Source: CAYSEQ01 sp964430475 (lineage in GTDB: Bacteria; Patescibacteriota; Microgenomatia; UBA8517). Taken from it: 64,000 nt of DNA. Under the pieces are notes generated by a model. It worked only from the letters and a program-made list of their open reading frames with translations, did no database searches and was not told where the DNA came from. The number at the start of each line of letters is the position of its first letter. The first letter of the stretch is position 1. The stretch spans positions 62,001-126,000 of the forward strand of contig CAYSEQ010000002.1 in assembly GCA_964430475.1 (NCBI GenBank). The letters run 5' to 3'. The translations under genes and the position numbers were made by a program. Shown one piece after another: positions 16,698 through 25,507 of this stretch.

Positions 16698-17915
16698 ATG
16701 GAAATTTTTAACGGTTATATTCATCTTGTCAAAACTGCTTTTTCGGATTTCCAAAGGAATAAAGTAAGAACCGCGTTGACATCGCTTGGAATTATGATTG
16801 GTGTTTTGTCTGTTGTTTTGCTTATTGCTCTAGGCGAAGGATTAAAGAATTATTTAGAACAACAGTTTGAAAAATTGGGAGCAAATTTAATTATTATCTT
16901 TCCGGGAAATATATCCTCGGGTGAGGAGGGGGGTGGGTTGAGAAATTTTGGGGCAGGATTCGCTGGTGGAGCAAGTTTTGATGAGAAAGACTATAACAGT
17001 TTATTGAGGATAAGCGAAGCTGACTATGTTGTTCCGCAGTTTGTGAAGAGTAGCCTTATTGAGGCGAATGGGAATAAAAAATTGGGTTACATCTTGGGGA
17101 CGAACGAGCAGTCTTTTAGTGTTTTAAATTTAAAACTTTTGAGAGGAGAGTTTTTTACAAGGGGAGATGTTTCAGCAAGAGCTAAAAAAGCTGTAGTTGG
17201 TTTTAGTCTGGCAGAGAAGTTGTTTGGTGTGCCAGAAGAAGGAGTTGGTAAGGTGATTCGGGTGGGAACTCAGCGTTTTAGGGTTGTTGGCGTAACAGCA
17301 AAAACCGGAGATAGGGAACAAGACAATGGAGTATTTGTACCTTACAGGACAACCTTTGGGACTCTAAATCCTGATGAAAAATTTTTTACCATCTTTTTGG
17401 GAACTACGAAGAAAGAAAATGTCGGAGTTATCAAACAAAAGGCTAAAGAGATATTACTTGAAAGATACAATGAAGACGACTTTACGGTAACCGAACAAAC
17501 AGAAATCCTTTCGACGCTAAACCAGATTTTCACAATCGTAAATTCGGTCCTAGTGGCAATAGGGTCGATTTCTTTGATTGTTGGGGGAATTGGGATTATG
17601 AATATTATGTATGCAACGGTTACCGAGAGGACTAAAGAGATTGGGATAAGAAGGGCAGTTGGTGCGACTCAAAAAGATATTCTTAGGCATTTTCTTGTTG
17701 AAAGTGTTCTTCTATCTGTCTTTGGAGGTATCGCAGGACTAATTTTTGCATCTTTAGCTGTTTTTGTTATCCGAAGATTTTTCCCCGCTTCTTTGAACCT
17801 CTTGGCTATCTTTGCCTCACTGGGTGTTTCATCAGCAATCGGGATTTTTTTTGGTGTTTTTCCTGCTATACGTGCATCCCGGCTACCCCCGATAGAGGCT
17901 ATACGCTACGAGTAA
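16698..17915 (+). CDS. MacB-like ABC permease (FtsX domain)
   Basis: Permease of about 405 aa with the MacB topology. One N-terminal helix (about 25-47) is preceded by FQRNKVRTALTSLGIMIGV. A large extracytoplasmic MacB_PCD domain follows, then three C-terminal helices with GGIGIMNIMYATVTERTKEI and RRAVGATQKDI, the FtsX signature. The ending PAIRASRLPPIEAIRYE is also typical. ATG 16698 is preferred to TTG 16668 because the family starts close to the first helix. With the two preceding genes it makes a complete adaptor-ATPase-permease set. Such systems export lipoproteins, peptides or small toxic molecules; this substrate is unknown. Confidence 0.92.
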   Translation: MEIFNGYIHLVKTAFSDFQRNKVRTALTSLGIMIGVLSVVLLIALGEGLKNYLEQQFEKLGANLIIIFPGNISSGEEGGGLRNFGAGFAGGASFDEKDYNSLLRISEADYVVPQFVKSSLIEANGNKKLGYILGTNEQSFSVLNLKLLRGEFFTRGDVSARAKKAVVGFSLAEKLFGVPEEGVGKVIRVGTQRFRVVGVTAKTGDREQDNGVFVPYRTTFGTLNPDEKFFTIFLGTTKKENVGVIKQKAKEILLERYNEDDFTVTEQTEILSTLNQIFTIVNSVLVAIGSISLIVGGIGIMNIMYATVTERTKEIGIRRAVGATQKDILRHFLVESVLLSVFGGIAGLIFASLAVFVIRRFFPASLNLLAIFASLGVSSAIGIFFGVFPAIRASRLPPIEAIRYE

Positions 17916-17925
17916 ATTTCTAGTT

Positions 17926-17950
17926 AAAATTTGGAGGGTTCCAAATTTTT
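17926..17950 (+). terminator. Rho-independent terminator after the MacB-like operon
   Basis: A perfect 10-bp inverted repeat, AAAATTTGGA and TCCAAATTTT, with a 4-nt loop, lies 11 bp after the permease stop codon and runs into T residues. The stem is AT-rich and the T-run is mostly part of the stem, so strength may be modest. Confidence 0.6.
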
Positions 17951-17970
17951 ATAGACTCTATTTTAAAAAG

Positions 17971-17998
17971 TTGAAAGGCAAGAAACTTAATCTATTAC
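17971..17998 (+). promoter_or_regulatory. Candidate sigma-70-like promoter upstream of the Sua5 gene
   Basis: TTGAAA and TATTAC are separated by 16 bp, in the 202 bp gap before the Sua5 gene. The -10 matches four of six consensus bases. It lies about 120 bp before the start, so an unexplained leader would follow. Confidence 0.25.
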
Positions 17999-18117
17999 TC
18001 GAAGAAAAACTAATCTTCATTAATGTATATAGTAGAATATCCTTAAAATAAATAGAAATTTTTGTGATGGGTGTTAAGGAAAGATTATCAGTGTCTAATT
18101 TAAGCTGCAAGTAATAA

Positions 18118-19134
18118 ATGATAGTGAAGTTAGACAGTAAAAATCCGGATATTTCGATAATCCAGAAAGCAGGAGAAATCATTAGAAAAGGAGGGTTGGT
18201 TGCCTTTCCTACCGAGACTGTTTATGGTCTGGGAGCCAATGCTTTGGATAGAAAAGCAGTAAGAAAGATATTTGAAGTTAAAGGAAGGCATTTTGATAAT
18301 CCTCTCATTGTGCATATTTCTGATCTAGAAGATCTTTCTAAACTAGCGAAAGATATCCCTTCCGAGGCTATTGTCCTAGTTAAAAAGTTTTGGCCTGGTC
18401 CTTTGACGCTGATTTTAAAAAAAACAAAAGTTGTTCCTAATGCGACTACTGCTAACTTGGATACTGTGGCTATTAGGATGCCTAAAGATAAAATTGCCCT
18501 TGAGCTTATAAGAGCTTCAGGTGTACCTATTGCTGCTCCATCAGCTAATTTATCTGGTAGACCTTCTCCGACAACTGCACAACATGTATTGGAGGATTTT
18601 GATGACAAAATAGATTTAATCTTAGATGGAGGTCCTACGAAAATTGGTTTAGAATCCACAGTTTTGGATTTAACTACTACCTCTCCATTAATATTAAGAC
18701 CTGGAGGTTTAAGTTTGGAGAAAATAAGAAGCGTCTTAAAAAATGTAGAACTTCACCCATCACTTTTGGGTGAAAAATTTGCAGGAGAGGTAAGATCTCC
18801 TGGGATGAAATATAGACATTATGCTCCTAGAGCAAGACTTATTTTGGTAAGGCGGGGTATGGATCGAATGATTGAGAAGTTCAAAGGTGAGGGGAAAAGA
18901 GTGGGAATTTTGATAACTAGTGAAAATAAAGGTAAATTCAAAGATGCTGATGTGACCTTGGTTGTTGGTTCTAAGAACAATTTAGAACAAATAGCAAGAA
19001 ATTTATTTAGGGTATTAAGGCAATTTGACCTCCTGAATGTGGATGTTATCCTATCTGAAACTTTTCCAAAAAAAGGTTTGGGTCTGGCAATAATGAACAG
19101 ACTCAAAAAGGCAAGTAGTAAAGAAGAAGCTTAG
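18118..19134 (+). CDS. L-threonylcarbamoyladenylate synthase, Sua5 type
   Basis: Makes threonylcarbamoyl-AMP from threonine, bicarbonate and ATP, the first step of the tRNA t6A37 modification. Residues 1-200 form the YrdC/TsaC domain with VAFPTETVYGLGANA, KGRHFDNPLIVHI and APSANLSGRPSPT. Residues 230-338 form the C-terminal Sua5 domain, joined by the characteristic linker SPGMKYRHYAP. At 338 aa it is the long Sua5 form, not the short TsaC. The partner proteins TsaB, TsaD and TsaE are not in this window. Confidence 0.95.
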   Translation: MIVKLDSKNPDISIIQKAGEIIRKGGLVAFPTETVYGLGANALDRKAVRKIFEVKGRHFDNPLIVHISDLEDLSKLAKDIPSEAIVLVKKFWPGPLTLILKKTKVVPNATTANLDTVAIRMPKDKIALELIRASGVPIAAPSANLSGRPSPTTAQHVLEDFDDKIDLILDGGPTKIGLESTVLDLTTTSPLILRPGGLSLEKIRSVLKNVELHPSLLGEKFAGEVRSPGMKYRHYAPRARLILVRRGMDRMIEKFKGEGKRVGILITSENKGKFKDADVTLVVGSKNNLEQIARNLFRVLRQFDLLNVDVILSETFPKKGLGLAIMNRLKKASSKEEA

Positions 19135-19199
19135 TAGAATTCAAATAAAGAAATTATAGACACTTTTTTCTCTTATTGTATTGATACTTCCGAGTTTGC

Positions 19200-19205
19200 T
19201 ACCAT
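19200..19205 (+). promoter_or_regulatory. Candidate extended -10 for the DPM1-GtrA gene
   Basis: TGC-TACCAT lies 7 nt before the ATG at 19213, with TTGTAT 18 bp upstream as a possible -35 (19176-19181). If correct, the transcript would start at the ATG. Confidence 0.3.
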
Positions 19206-19212
19206 AAAAGTT

Positions 19213-20361
19213 ATGGAAAGAATCGTTATTATTATGCCTACTTATAACGAGGCGGAGAATATTGGACGGATGATACATGAACTTTTCGAGGTAGAATTCC
19301 CGAGAATAAAAAATGCCGATATGCATCTTCTTGTTGTAGATGATAATTCTCCTGATGGAACCGGTAATATTGTCAAAGAGGCAATGCGAAAATATAAAAA
19401 TCTTCATCTTCTTAATGGTGAAAAAAGGGGTTTGGGTTGGGCGTACATAAGAGGGATGGAATACGCGATGAGGGAATTAAAAGCCGATGCAGTGATGGAG
19501 ATGGACGCAGATTTTCAGCACCCGCCGAGATTCGTGAGACCTATGGTTGAAGCATATCTTTCAGGAGCGGATTATATTATTGGTTCACGCTATATCAAAG
19601 GTGGATCAGTGCCAAAGGAGTGGGAATTTAGTCGCAAAGCTGTAAGCTATTTGGGGAATCTTTTTATAAGGTTGGTTCTTCTGAAGCCTCGTCTTCATGA
19701 TTTGACGACTGGTTTTAGGTTAACTAAGGTAAAAGGCGTTCTTGATCAAATTGATCTTGACACTTTAATGGAAAAGGAAAGGTTTGCTTACAAAGTAGAT
19801 CTTTTGTATCGAAGTGTTAAACTCGCCAAAAAAGTTTTGGAAGTTCCATTGGAATTTGCACCAAGAGTAAGAGAAAAATCTAAGTTTAATCCTGAGGAAA
19901 TGATTTCTACTTTTAAGGTCGCCATAATTTTAGGGATAAAAGACAAAGCGAGGTTTATTAAATTTGCAGTTGTTGGGTTTGTGGGATATTTGATCAATGC
20001 TTTGAGTCTTTTTCTCTTTACGAGGTGGAAGTTTATTGGACCTCTAGCTTGGGGTTTATCCACTGAGCTAGCAATTATAAATAATTTTGTTTTTAACAAC
20101 ATCTGGACATTTAGACAAGAACGAATAACTGGTATAAAAAAATTAATTTATAAATTTTTTCAATTTAATTTGACCTCAATCGGCGCATTAATAATTCAGG
20201 TTGTATTTGGAACTATTTCGGATTTAGTCTTTGGGGTAGAATATCGACAATTAGCCTTACCGTTCATTATTGTTTTTCTTGTTCTTCCCTATAATTATTT
20301 TATGTATAATACAGTGATTTGGAGATCGTGGAAATTGCCTTGGGCAAAGAAAAACCCTTGA
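19213..20361 (+). CDS. Polyprenyl-phosphate mannosyltransferase-like GT2 fused to GtrA flippase domain
   Basis: Residues 1-235 form a DPM1-type GT2 domain with PTYNEAENIG, VDDNSPDGTG (D43, D44), the metal-binding DAD at 98-100, FQHPP and GSRYIKGG. It would load a sugar, possibly mannose or glucose, from a nucleotide donor onto polyprenyl phosphate. Residues 245-375 form a four-helix GtrA/GtcA domain (FIKFAVVGFVGYLINALSL and NNFVFNNIWTF), proposed in related systems to flip the polyprenyl-phosphate sugar. The fusion therefore joins synthesis and flipping. It is the only GtrA domain in the window and may feed the many GT-C enzymes downstream. It is followed after 1 bp by another gene. Confidence 0.92.
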   Translation: MERIVIIMPTYNEAENIGRMIHELFEVEFPRIKNADMHLLVVDDNSPDGTGNIVKEAMRKYKNLHLLNGEKRGLGWAYIRGMEYAMRELKADAVMEMDADFQHPPRFVRPMVEAYLSGADYIIGSRYIKGGSVPKEWEFSRKAVSYLGNLFIRLVLLKPRLHDLTTGFRLTKVKGVLDQIDLDTLMEKERFAYKVDLLYRSVKLAKKVLEVPLEFAPRVREKSKFNPEEMISTFKVAIILGIKDKARFIKFAVVGFVGYLINALSLFLFTRWKFIGPLAWGLSTELAIINNFVFNNIWTFRQERITGIKKLIYKFFQFNLTSIGALIIQVVFGTISDLVFGVEYRQLALPFIIVFLVLPYNYFMYNTVIWRSWKLPWAKKNP

Positions 20362-20362
20362 G

Positions 20363-21235
20363 ATGTTTTCTAAACATTCTTCCAGTAAAAGAGAAATAAA
20401 ATTTCAAAAAATGTTGGTCAGGGAATACCTAAAATACGGTTCTGTTGATGAGGTATTCCGAAAATCTGAGTTAAATTTGCCTGTATCTTATGCTCAATAT
20501 CAAAGGATCTTGGATGAATGGGGAATAGTAAAAAGAGCTGGCCCGAATAATAATTTGGGAGAACTTCTGAATTTTCTTGCTAAATTTAGTCAAGAAAATA
20601 TAAGGATTGATGCACTTTATAAAAAGATGCCACATACTTTCCAGACATCGCTAGTGACTATTTATAGGGTTCTTTCCTATATAAAAGAGGGTATAACTAG
20701 AAGAATTGCTACCGGATTAGTGATTACTCCCTATAAAGATGAAAACAAGATTTTGATAGCAAACGATATTTCAACTCCAAGGTTGGAGTTTGGTAAGCCT
20801 TTTGGTGCGCTTACGATACCTGTATGTTTTTCTAGGAAAAGGGACACAAACGAGGATGCAATTATGAGGGTTCTCCAACAGGAAGTATTTAGCCAAAAGG
20901 CTATTGAGAGAAAGATACCAAGGAGTTTAATTAAGTCTTCGCAATACTTTATGTCTTTGGATATAGCTGATGTAAGGGTTGAGATATTCCATCTTCCTCT
21001 TCCAGAAGGCTTATCTCATATTAAAAACTTTAGCAGCTTTAAATTGGAGAACTTTCGCTTTGTTGGAGTAAATGAAATTCTTTCCGGGAAAATGAGATTT
21101 CTAAGAGAAGGTCTTACAGAGGTTGCAGAAGGTTATTTAAAATTTTCAAGGTTAAGTAAACAGGAAAATTTAGTCTTTAGACCTTTCCACCTAAGATCAA
21201 GAATCAATTATCATTTATCAGAATCTTTTATCTAG
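20363..21235 (+). CDS. Possible helix-turn-helix plus Nudix-like protein, function unknown
   Basis: This 290-aa soluble protein is not firmly recognised. Residues 10-115 are helical and contain two helix-turn-helix-like segments (SYAQYQRILDEWGIVKR and TSLVTIYRVLSYIKEG). Residues 120-230 resemble a Nudix fold: a strand LVITPYKDENKILIAN, then FGKPFGALTIPVC and TNEDAIMRVLQQEVF in the place of the Nudix box. The catalytic REUXEE motif is not intact (RVLQQEVF), so any hydrolase activity is doubtful. A sensor-regulator role is possible. The start is 1 bp after the DPM1-GtrA stop, so the two are co-transcribed. Confidence 0.5.
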   Translation: MFSKHSSSKREIKFQKMLVREYLKYGSVDEVFRKSELNLPVSYAQYQRILDEWGIVKRAGPNNNLGELLNFLAKFSQENIRIDALYKKMPHTFQTSLVTIYRVLSYIKEGITRRIATGLVITPYKDENKILIANDISTPRLEFGKPFGALTIPVCFSRKRDTNEDAIMRVLQQEVFSQKAIERKIPRSLIKSSQYFMSLDIADVRVEIFHLPLPEGLSHIKNFSSFKLENFRFVGVNEILSGKMRFLREGLTEVAEGYLKFSRLSKQENLVFRPFHLRSRINYHLSESFI

Positions 21236-21239
21236 AGAC

Positions 21240-21641
21240 TTAAGGTTTTATTGGTGGTCTAAACTTGTATCCGTAGATGATTATACCTTTTTCCCCGTCT
21301 GTCTTAAGTTTTCTTGTTACCATCTCAACAGGCATTCCTATTCTTGGCTCCCCTTCCAAGTCTGTCAATTGAGCAGTAGTCATTGGTCCTTCCTCAAGTT
21401 TTATTAGGGCAAGGTAGTATGGTGTTTGTTCCTCGAATCCTTGAGGTGGATCTTCTTTCAGAAAAGTATAGGAATATACCGTACCTTTCCCACTTAACCT
21501 CACAGCCGGTGTTTTAACTTCTTCTTTACATTCAGGGCAAACATCTCTAGGGGGGAAGATTGTCTTACCGCATTGGCTACAACTTTCTCCGATAAGATTG
21601 TATCTTTTTTCTGTTAATCTCCAATGCCTGGGAATTTCCAT
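21240..21641 (-). CDS. Zn-ribbon/OB-fold protein (DUF35 family)
   Basis: A 133-aa protein with a rubredoxin-like zinc ribbon, CSQCG (C21, C24) and CPEC (C35, C38), followed by an OB-fold of the DUF35 type (KGTVYSYTFLKEDP, YYLALIKLEEGPMTTAQL). In archaea and some bacteria such proteins act as scaffolds for thiolase and HMG-CoA synthase, binding acyl-CoA. No thiolase or HMG-CoA synthase gene is in the window, so its partner must be elsewhere. It is convergent with the preceding gene, with 4 bp between stops. Confidence 0.9.
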   Translation of the reverse strand: MEIPRHWRLTEKRYNLIGESCSQCGKTIFPPRDVCPECKEEVKTPAVRLSGKGTVYSYTFLKEDPPQGFEEQTPYYLALIKLEEGPMTTAQLTDLEGEPRIGMPVEMVTRKLKTDGEKGIIIYGYKFRPPIKP

Positions 21642-21697
21642 AATCTTTAATATCTAGAATAAAAGAAAGATTTTATCAAAAACTCTCAAATTCTGCC

Positions 21698-22852
21698 TTA
21701 TAAAAGTGGGGACCAATCGGGAATGGGCATGACATTCTGGGAAATAAAAGCCAAGGAAAAAAGGTAGATAGGAATTAATAGAAAAAGAATTATGATTTTG
21801 AACTCCCTTTTTACGATTATCTCTGAAAAGGCAATGTATAAAAATGGGATCATTGGCAATGAATAGCGAAGTAAGTCTCTGTGGGAGACAAAAATAGTTG
21901 AGATAAAAAATATCGCGGTAAAGAAAGCGAATGTATATTGTTTTTGTTTGATTAATCTGATTAATCCCGCAAGATTAAAAAGGTATATAAGAATTATTTC
22001 CTCAAGCCAAAAAGTTCCAACCCAGGTTTGTGAATAGTCAAAAATTTTAAAAGGTGGGAAAAAAAGGTGGATATTATCGCCTGAGTGAAAATAGGCAAAA
22101 AAATCATTAACTCTTAATTTGTAGAAATAAAAAACTCCTAATAATGATAAGGGTATAAGAAGGATTGGAAGAAATTCTTTTATTTCAAAAACTTTTAATT
22201 TTTCGTGGGGAGAGTGAGTGATATTCTTAAACTTTGTGAAAAGATACGAAAAAAGAAAAGCAAAAAAGAGAAGAATTCCGGGAGATTTAGTGATGGTACT
22301 TAAGGCGCCAAATATGCCAGCCAGAAGGTAGTTTTTTTTATTAAAGTAGTAGATAGAGGCGATTGTAGTTGCCAAAAAAAGAGGTTCTGCACTTCCTACT
22401 GAACGGACTATGAGCCAACGAGCCGGAAATATTGCAAATACAAATGTGGCCCAGGTGAGGCTGTGTTTATCTATGTAATCACTGATTAGCTTCTGGAAAA
22501 AGTAGATTGCCAATATTGATGAGAAGACGGTTACGGCAAGCATTGAATAAGGGTACCCAACAAGCGGGGAAAAAAGCCTTATAAGTAAAGGGAAAAGGGG
22601 AAAGTGAGCCGGATAATATTCTGCCGGCAAATTAAAGGGGAAATTTGCCATTATTAGTTCTTTATCATAGAGGGTTTTTGCAACTACCAAAAACAAGGGA
22701 CCATCGTAATTTGCTACAATCGTTGCCATTCCATTTTTTGAAAGCGGAATTCCCCAGAACTTTTCTAATCGCAGGAAAAATGGAACCCATAAAAGTATCG
22801 TTGGTAAAAGCGAAACTAATATGATAAATAGAATTTTTCTAACCTTGTGCAT
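21698..22852 (-). CDS. PIG-V-like GT-C mannosyltransferase
   Basis: A 384-aa protein with about ten helices. The first extracytoplasmic loop has NYDGPLFLVVAK, with D50 as candidate catalytic acid, and then PAHFPLFPLLIRL. This is the loop pattern of PIG-V/GPI mannosyltransferase II relatives (PF04188), which use polyprenyl-phosphate mannose. It is divergent from the next GT2 gene across a 213 bp region with several dyads. A TATTAT box lies 8 nt before the ATG. The sugar and acceptor are inferred from family only. Confidence 0.75.
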   Translation of the reverse strand: MHKVRKILFIILVSLLPTILLWVPFFLRLEKFWGIPLSKNGMATIVANYDGPLFLVVAKTLYDKELIMANFPFNLPAEYYPAHFPLFPLLIRLFSPLVGYPYSMLAVTVFSSILAIYFFQKLISDYIDKHSLTWATFVFAIFPARWLIVRSVGSAEPLFLATTIASIYYFNKKNYLLAGIFGALSTITKSPGILLFFAFLFSYLFTKFKNITHSPHEKLKVFEIKEFLPILLIPLSLLGVFYFYKLRVNDFFAYFHSGDNIHLFFPPFKIFDYSQTWVGTFWLEEIILIYLFNLAGLIRLIKQKQYTFAFFTAIFFISTIFVSHRDLLRYSLPMIPFLYIAFSEIIVKREFKIIILFLLIPIYLFSLAFISQNVMPIPDWSPLL

Positions 22853-22860
22853 TTTCCAAA

Positions 22861-22866
22861 ATAATA
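22861..22866 (-). promoter_or_regulatory. Candidate -10 box for the PIG-V-like gene
   Basis: On the minus strand TATTAT is followed by 8 nt and the ATG at 22852. This fits a leaderless start, as at trmD. No clear -35 was seen. Confidence 0.3.
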
Positions 22867-22964
22867 TCGTTTTTAATTTAAACTAGCAAGTAAATACTAT
22901 AAAATTTAGAGGATTTTGTCTTTAGATGAATTTATAAAGTAAGATATAGGTAATGCTAGAATTC

Positions 22965-22990
22965 TATCAATTTCATTTTTTGAATTGATA
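22965..22990. repeat. Inverted repeat in the 213 bp divergent intergenic region
   Basis: TATCAATT and AATTGATA form a perfect 8-bp dyad around a 10-nt T-rich spacer. It lies between the divergent PIG-V-like and DPM-like genes and could be a regulator site or a transcribed hairpin. Confidence 0.4.
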
Positions 22991-23024
22991 TTCATTTTTG
23001 AAAGTATTTTTGTTTATATCAAAA

Positions 23025-23042
23025 TTAATTATTTTTAATTAA
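23025..23042. repeat. Second inverted repeat upstream of the DPM-like gene
   Basis: TTAATTA and TAATTAA flank TTTT. It is purely A+T, so chance is likely, but it is the second dyad in the same gap and lies 24 bp before the start codon. Confidence 0.3.
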
Positions 23043-23065
23043 CTTTGCTTATAGAAGTTTGAAGT

Positions 23066-23779
23066 ATGCAGAAATTGATTAAGCAAATATCTGTGTTTTT
23101 TCCCGCTTATAATGAAGAAAAAAATATAGAAGAGACTGTCCTATCTGCAAAACGAATCTTGGAGAAAATTGCGGAAAAATGGGAAATTATTGTAGTAGAT
23201 GATGGTTCTAGCGACAGAACGGGTAAAATAGCAGACCAGTTAAGTAGAAAGTATAAAGAGAAAATTAGGGTAATCCATCATTTTCCGAACAGGGGTTACG
23301 GAAGTGCTTTGAAATCAGGTTTTGAGGCTGCAAGATTTAATTGGATAGCATTTACTGATTCAGATCGACAATTTGATTTTTCTGATATAAAAAAATTTAT
23401 TGAGGAACAAAAGAAGAAAAATGCGGATTTGGTCTTGGGTGTTAGGGTAAAGCGTGCAGACCCTTTTATTCGTAGACTTTTTACATTTGTCTGGTCGAAA
23501 ATGTTACCTAGGATCCTTTTTGGTTTAAAGGTACGTGACTATTCTTGCGGATTTAAGATGATTAGAAAGCAGGTTTATCAAAGTGTTCTTCCTTTGATTG
23601 GCGAGGAAAAGGTGACTCAAATTGAGATGTTGGTTAAGGCTCAAAGAAAAGGTTTCAAGTTCGCTGAAGTTGAGGTGAGACACTTTCCTAGGAAATTTGG
23701 GCACCAAACGGGTGCGGATTTTAAGGTAGTCGTAAGAAGTATTAGAGATCTTTTAAAACTTTGGTGGAATCTCAAATGA
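23066..23779 (+). CDS. DPM1-like GT2 (polyprenyl-phosphate sugar synthase)
   Basis: A 237-aa cytoplasmic GT2 with FFPAYNEEKNIEE, VVDDGSSDRTG, the acidic TDSDRQFD and the typical later motif YSCGFKMIRK. There are no C-terminal membrane helices, so it is of the short, soluble DPM class. It would load a sugar onto polyprenyl phosphate. Its stop overlaps the ATG of the next GT-C gene (ATGA), which strongly suggests that the two act as donor-maker and transferase. Confidence 0.88.
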   Translation: MQKLIKQISVFFPAYNEEKNIEETVLSAKRILEKIAEKWEIIVVDDGSSDRTGKIADQLSRKYKEKIRVIHHFPNRGYGSALKSGFEAARFNWIAFTDSDRQFDFSDIKKFIEEQKKKNADLVLGVRVKRADPFIRRLFTFVWSKMLPRILFGLKVRDYSCGFKMIRKQVYQSVLPLIGEEKVTQIEMLVKAQRKGFKFAEVEVRHFPRKFGHQTGADFKVVVRSIRDLLKLWWNLK

Positions 23780-25419
23780 TATCAACTTGTATTTTTCAAA
23801 TTTTTTATTACAAAAAAAAGGTTGAGGAATGGGCAAAGAATAATAGGCTAGAGGCAATCTTGTTGTCTTTAATTCTTATTTTAGGCGCATTTTTAAGGCT
23901 ATACCGTATTGATGAGTATATGACCTTTCTTGGTGATGAGGGAAGGGATGCCCTAGTGGTAAGAAGACTCCTCGTAAATTTTGATCCGATTCTTATTGGA
24001 CCGAGGACATCTATTGGTGATATGTATTTAGGTCCCCTTTATTATTATCTGATGGCTCCATTTTTGCTTCTGGCGAATTTTTCCCCGGTTGGCCCGGCTG
24101 TGATGGTTGCCTTGATTGGTGTGGCAACGATTTTTTTGGTTTGGTGGATTGCAAGAGAATACTTAGGAAGTATTGCCGCTTTTTCTTCAAGTTTCTTATA
24201 TGCTATTTCACCAGTTGTGATCATTTACTCGCGGTCTTCTTGGAATCCCAACATTATGCCTTTTTTTGCCCTTTTATGCATTTATGCACTCTTTAAGATT
24301 TGGGATAAAAAGGAATATCAATGGCTAATTATCCTTGGGATTTCTTATGCTTTTGTCCTTCAATCTCATTATTTGGGCTTGCTTCTTTTTCCGACAATTT
24401 CTCTTTTTATCTTCATTGTTTTTACTCAATTAATTTATAAAAAATATTTTGGATTTTCAAAATCAAAGCAAAATTCTGCCCATGATAGAATTAGATTTTT
24501 TTTCAAAAACTTATTCTGGGGATCTTTAATTTTTATTGTTTTAATGAGCCCACTGGTGATATTTGATGCTAGACACGACTGGAGAAACTTTAGCTCGATG
24601 AAGCGTTTTTTTACTGAACGTGAGCTTACGATATCAGCGCGTCCTTGGACAGGATTTCCCGAATTACCTCAGGTTTTGTCTAAGATGTTGACTCGGGTAG
24701 TTGGCGGTATGAACGAGACTGTTGGTAAACCCTTGGGCTACCTATTTATCGTTTTATCTTTTGCGATATTTTTTCTATTAATTTACAAATTTAGGAAAAA
24801 GAGGACTCTAGATCAAAAATTCCGAACATATTTTCTACTCCTAGTTTGGATGTGGATTGGTTTAGAAGGTCTTGCTCTTTATAAACAGGAGATTTATGAC
24901 CATTATTATGGGTTCATTTATCCTGCACCATTTTTATTTATTGGAGGGCTATTACAAACTGTTTCAGACTTTTTCGCTAAGAAATTTATTCTTTTAAGAA
25001 TTTTCGTATATTTTTGGCTATTGGCTGCTTTTCTTCTTCTAACCTTTGTCAATTTCCAAAAGAATCCCCTAAAATACGCACCTAACCGGCAGTTGCAAAG
25101 GACTGAAGAGGTGGCAAAGAAAATTTTGAAAGAGTCAAATGGAGAAAGATTTAATTTTGCAGTAATTGCTGAAAGAAATTACGAAGGTGCCTATCAGTAT
25201 TTTTTAGAAAAATTCAAGGCGCCAATGGTGGAGATTGATCCTCAAAGAGCCTCAGATACGATTACTGAGAACCTCTTTGTTGTTTGTGAATTACCAAAAG
25301 AAAGTTGTGATCCGGTTCATAGTTCTAAAGCAGAAATCGCAAACTTTGGTTGGAGTAGGGTAGACCAGATGTGGGAGGTTTCAGGTGTTATTCTTTATAG
25401 ATTAACTCACTTACGATAA
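23776..25419 (+). CDS. GT-C (GT39/ArnT-like) glycosyltransferase
   Basis: Membrane protein of 547 aa from ATG 23776; this start is chosen because it overlaps the preceding stop in ATGA, while TTG 23761 would lie inside the upstream gene. The first extracytoplasmic loop has GDEGRDALVV (D54, E55), then a GP-rich stretch ending LGPLYYYLMAP. This DE pair is the catalytic acidic motif of PMT/ArnT enzymes. About eleven helices and a soluble C-terminal region follow. It shares the RDALV and LGPLYYYL pattern with the genes at 26578 and 28129, so they are paralogs. Confidence 0.82.
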   Translation: MISTCIFQIFYYKKKVEEWAKNNRLEAILLSLILILGAFLRLYRIDEYMTFLGDEGRDALVVRRLLVNFDPILIGPRTSIGDMYLGPLYYYLMAPFLLLANFSPVGPAVMVALIGVATIFLVWWIAREYLGSIAAFSSSFLYAISPVVIIYSRSSWNPNIMPFFALLCIYALFKIWDKKEYQWLIILGISYAFVLQSHYLGLLLFPTISLFIFIVFTQLIYKKYFGFSKSKQNSAHDRIRFFFKNLFWGSLIFIVLMSPLVIFDARHDWRNFSSMKRFFTERELTISARPWTGFPELPQVLSKMLTRVVGGMNETVGKPLGYLFIVLSFAIFFLLIYKFRKKRTLDQKFRTYFLLLVWMWIGLEGLALYKQEIYDHYYGFIYPAPFLFIGGLLQTVSDFFAKKFILLRIFVYFWLLAAFLLLTFVNFQKNPLKYAPNRQLQRTEEVAKKILKESNGERFNFAVIAERNYEGAYQYFLEKFKAPMVEIDPQRASDTITENLFVVCELPKESCDPVHSSKAEIANFGWSRVDQMWEVSGVILYRLTHLR

Positions 25420-25507
25420 GATTGCTTATTTAAGATATTTTTGTTGTAGTAAAAGTGTCAGTTGATCCTTTTATAAATTTTAAGTAGTGAGCTTATTTTT
25501 ACTGCTT

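Noticed and set aside
18222..18659. Minus-strand 145-aa open frame in the Sua5 gene
   Set aside because: It overlaps the conserved YrdC core on the opposite strand and is explained by codon bias.
22853..23065. Riboswitch in the divergent gap
   Set aside because: The region is A+T-rich with simple dyads and none of the conserved cores of known riboswitches.
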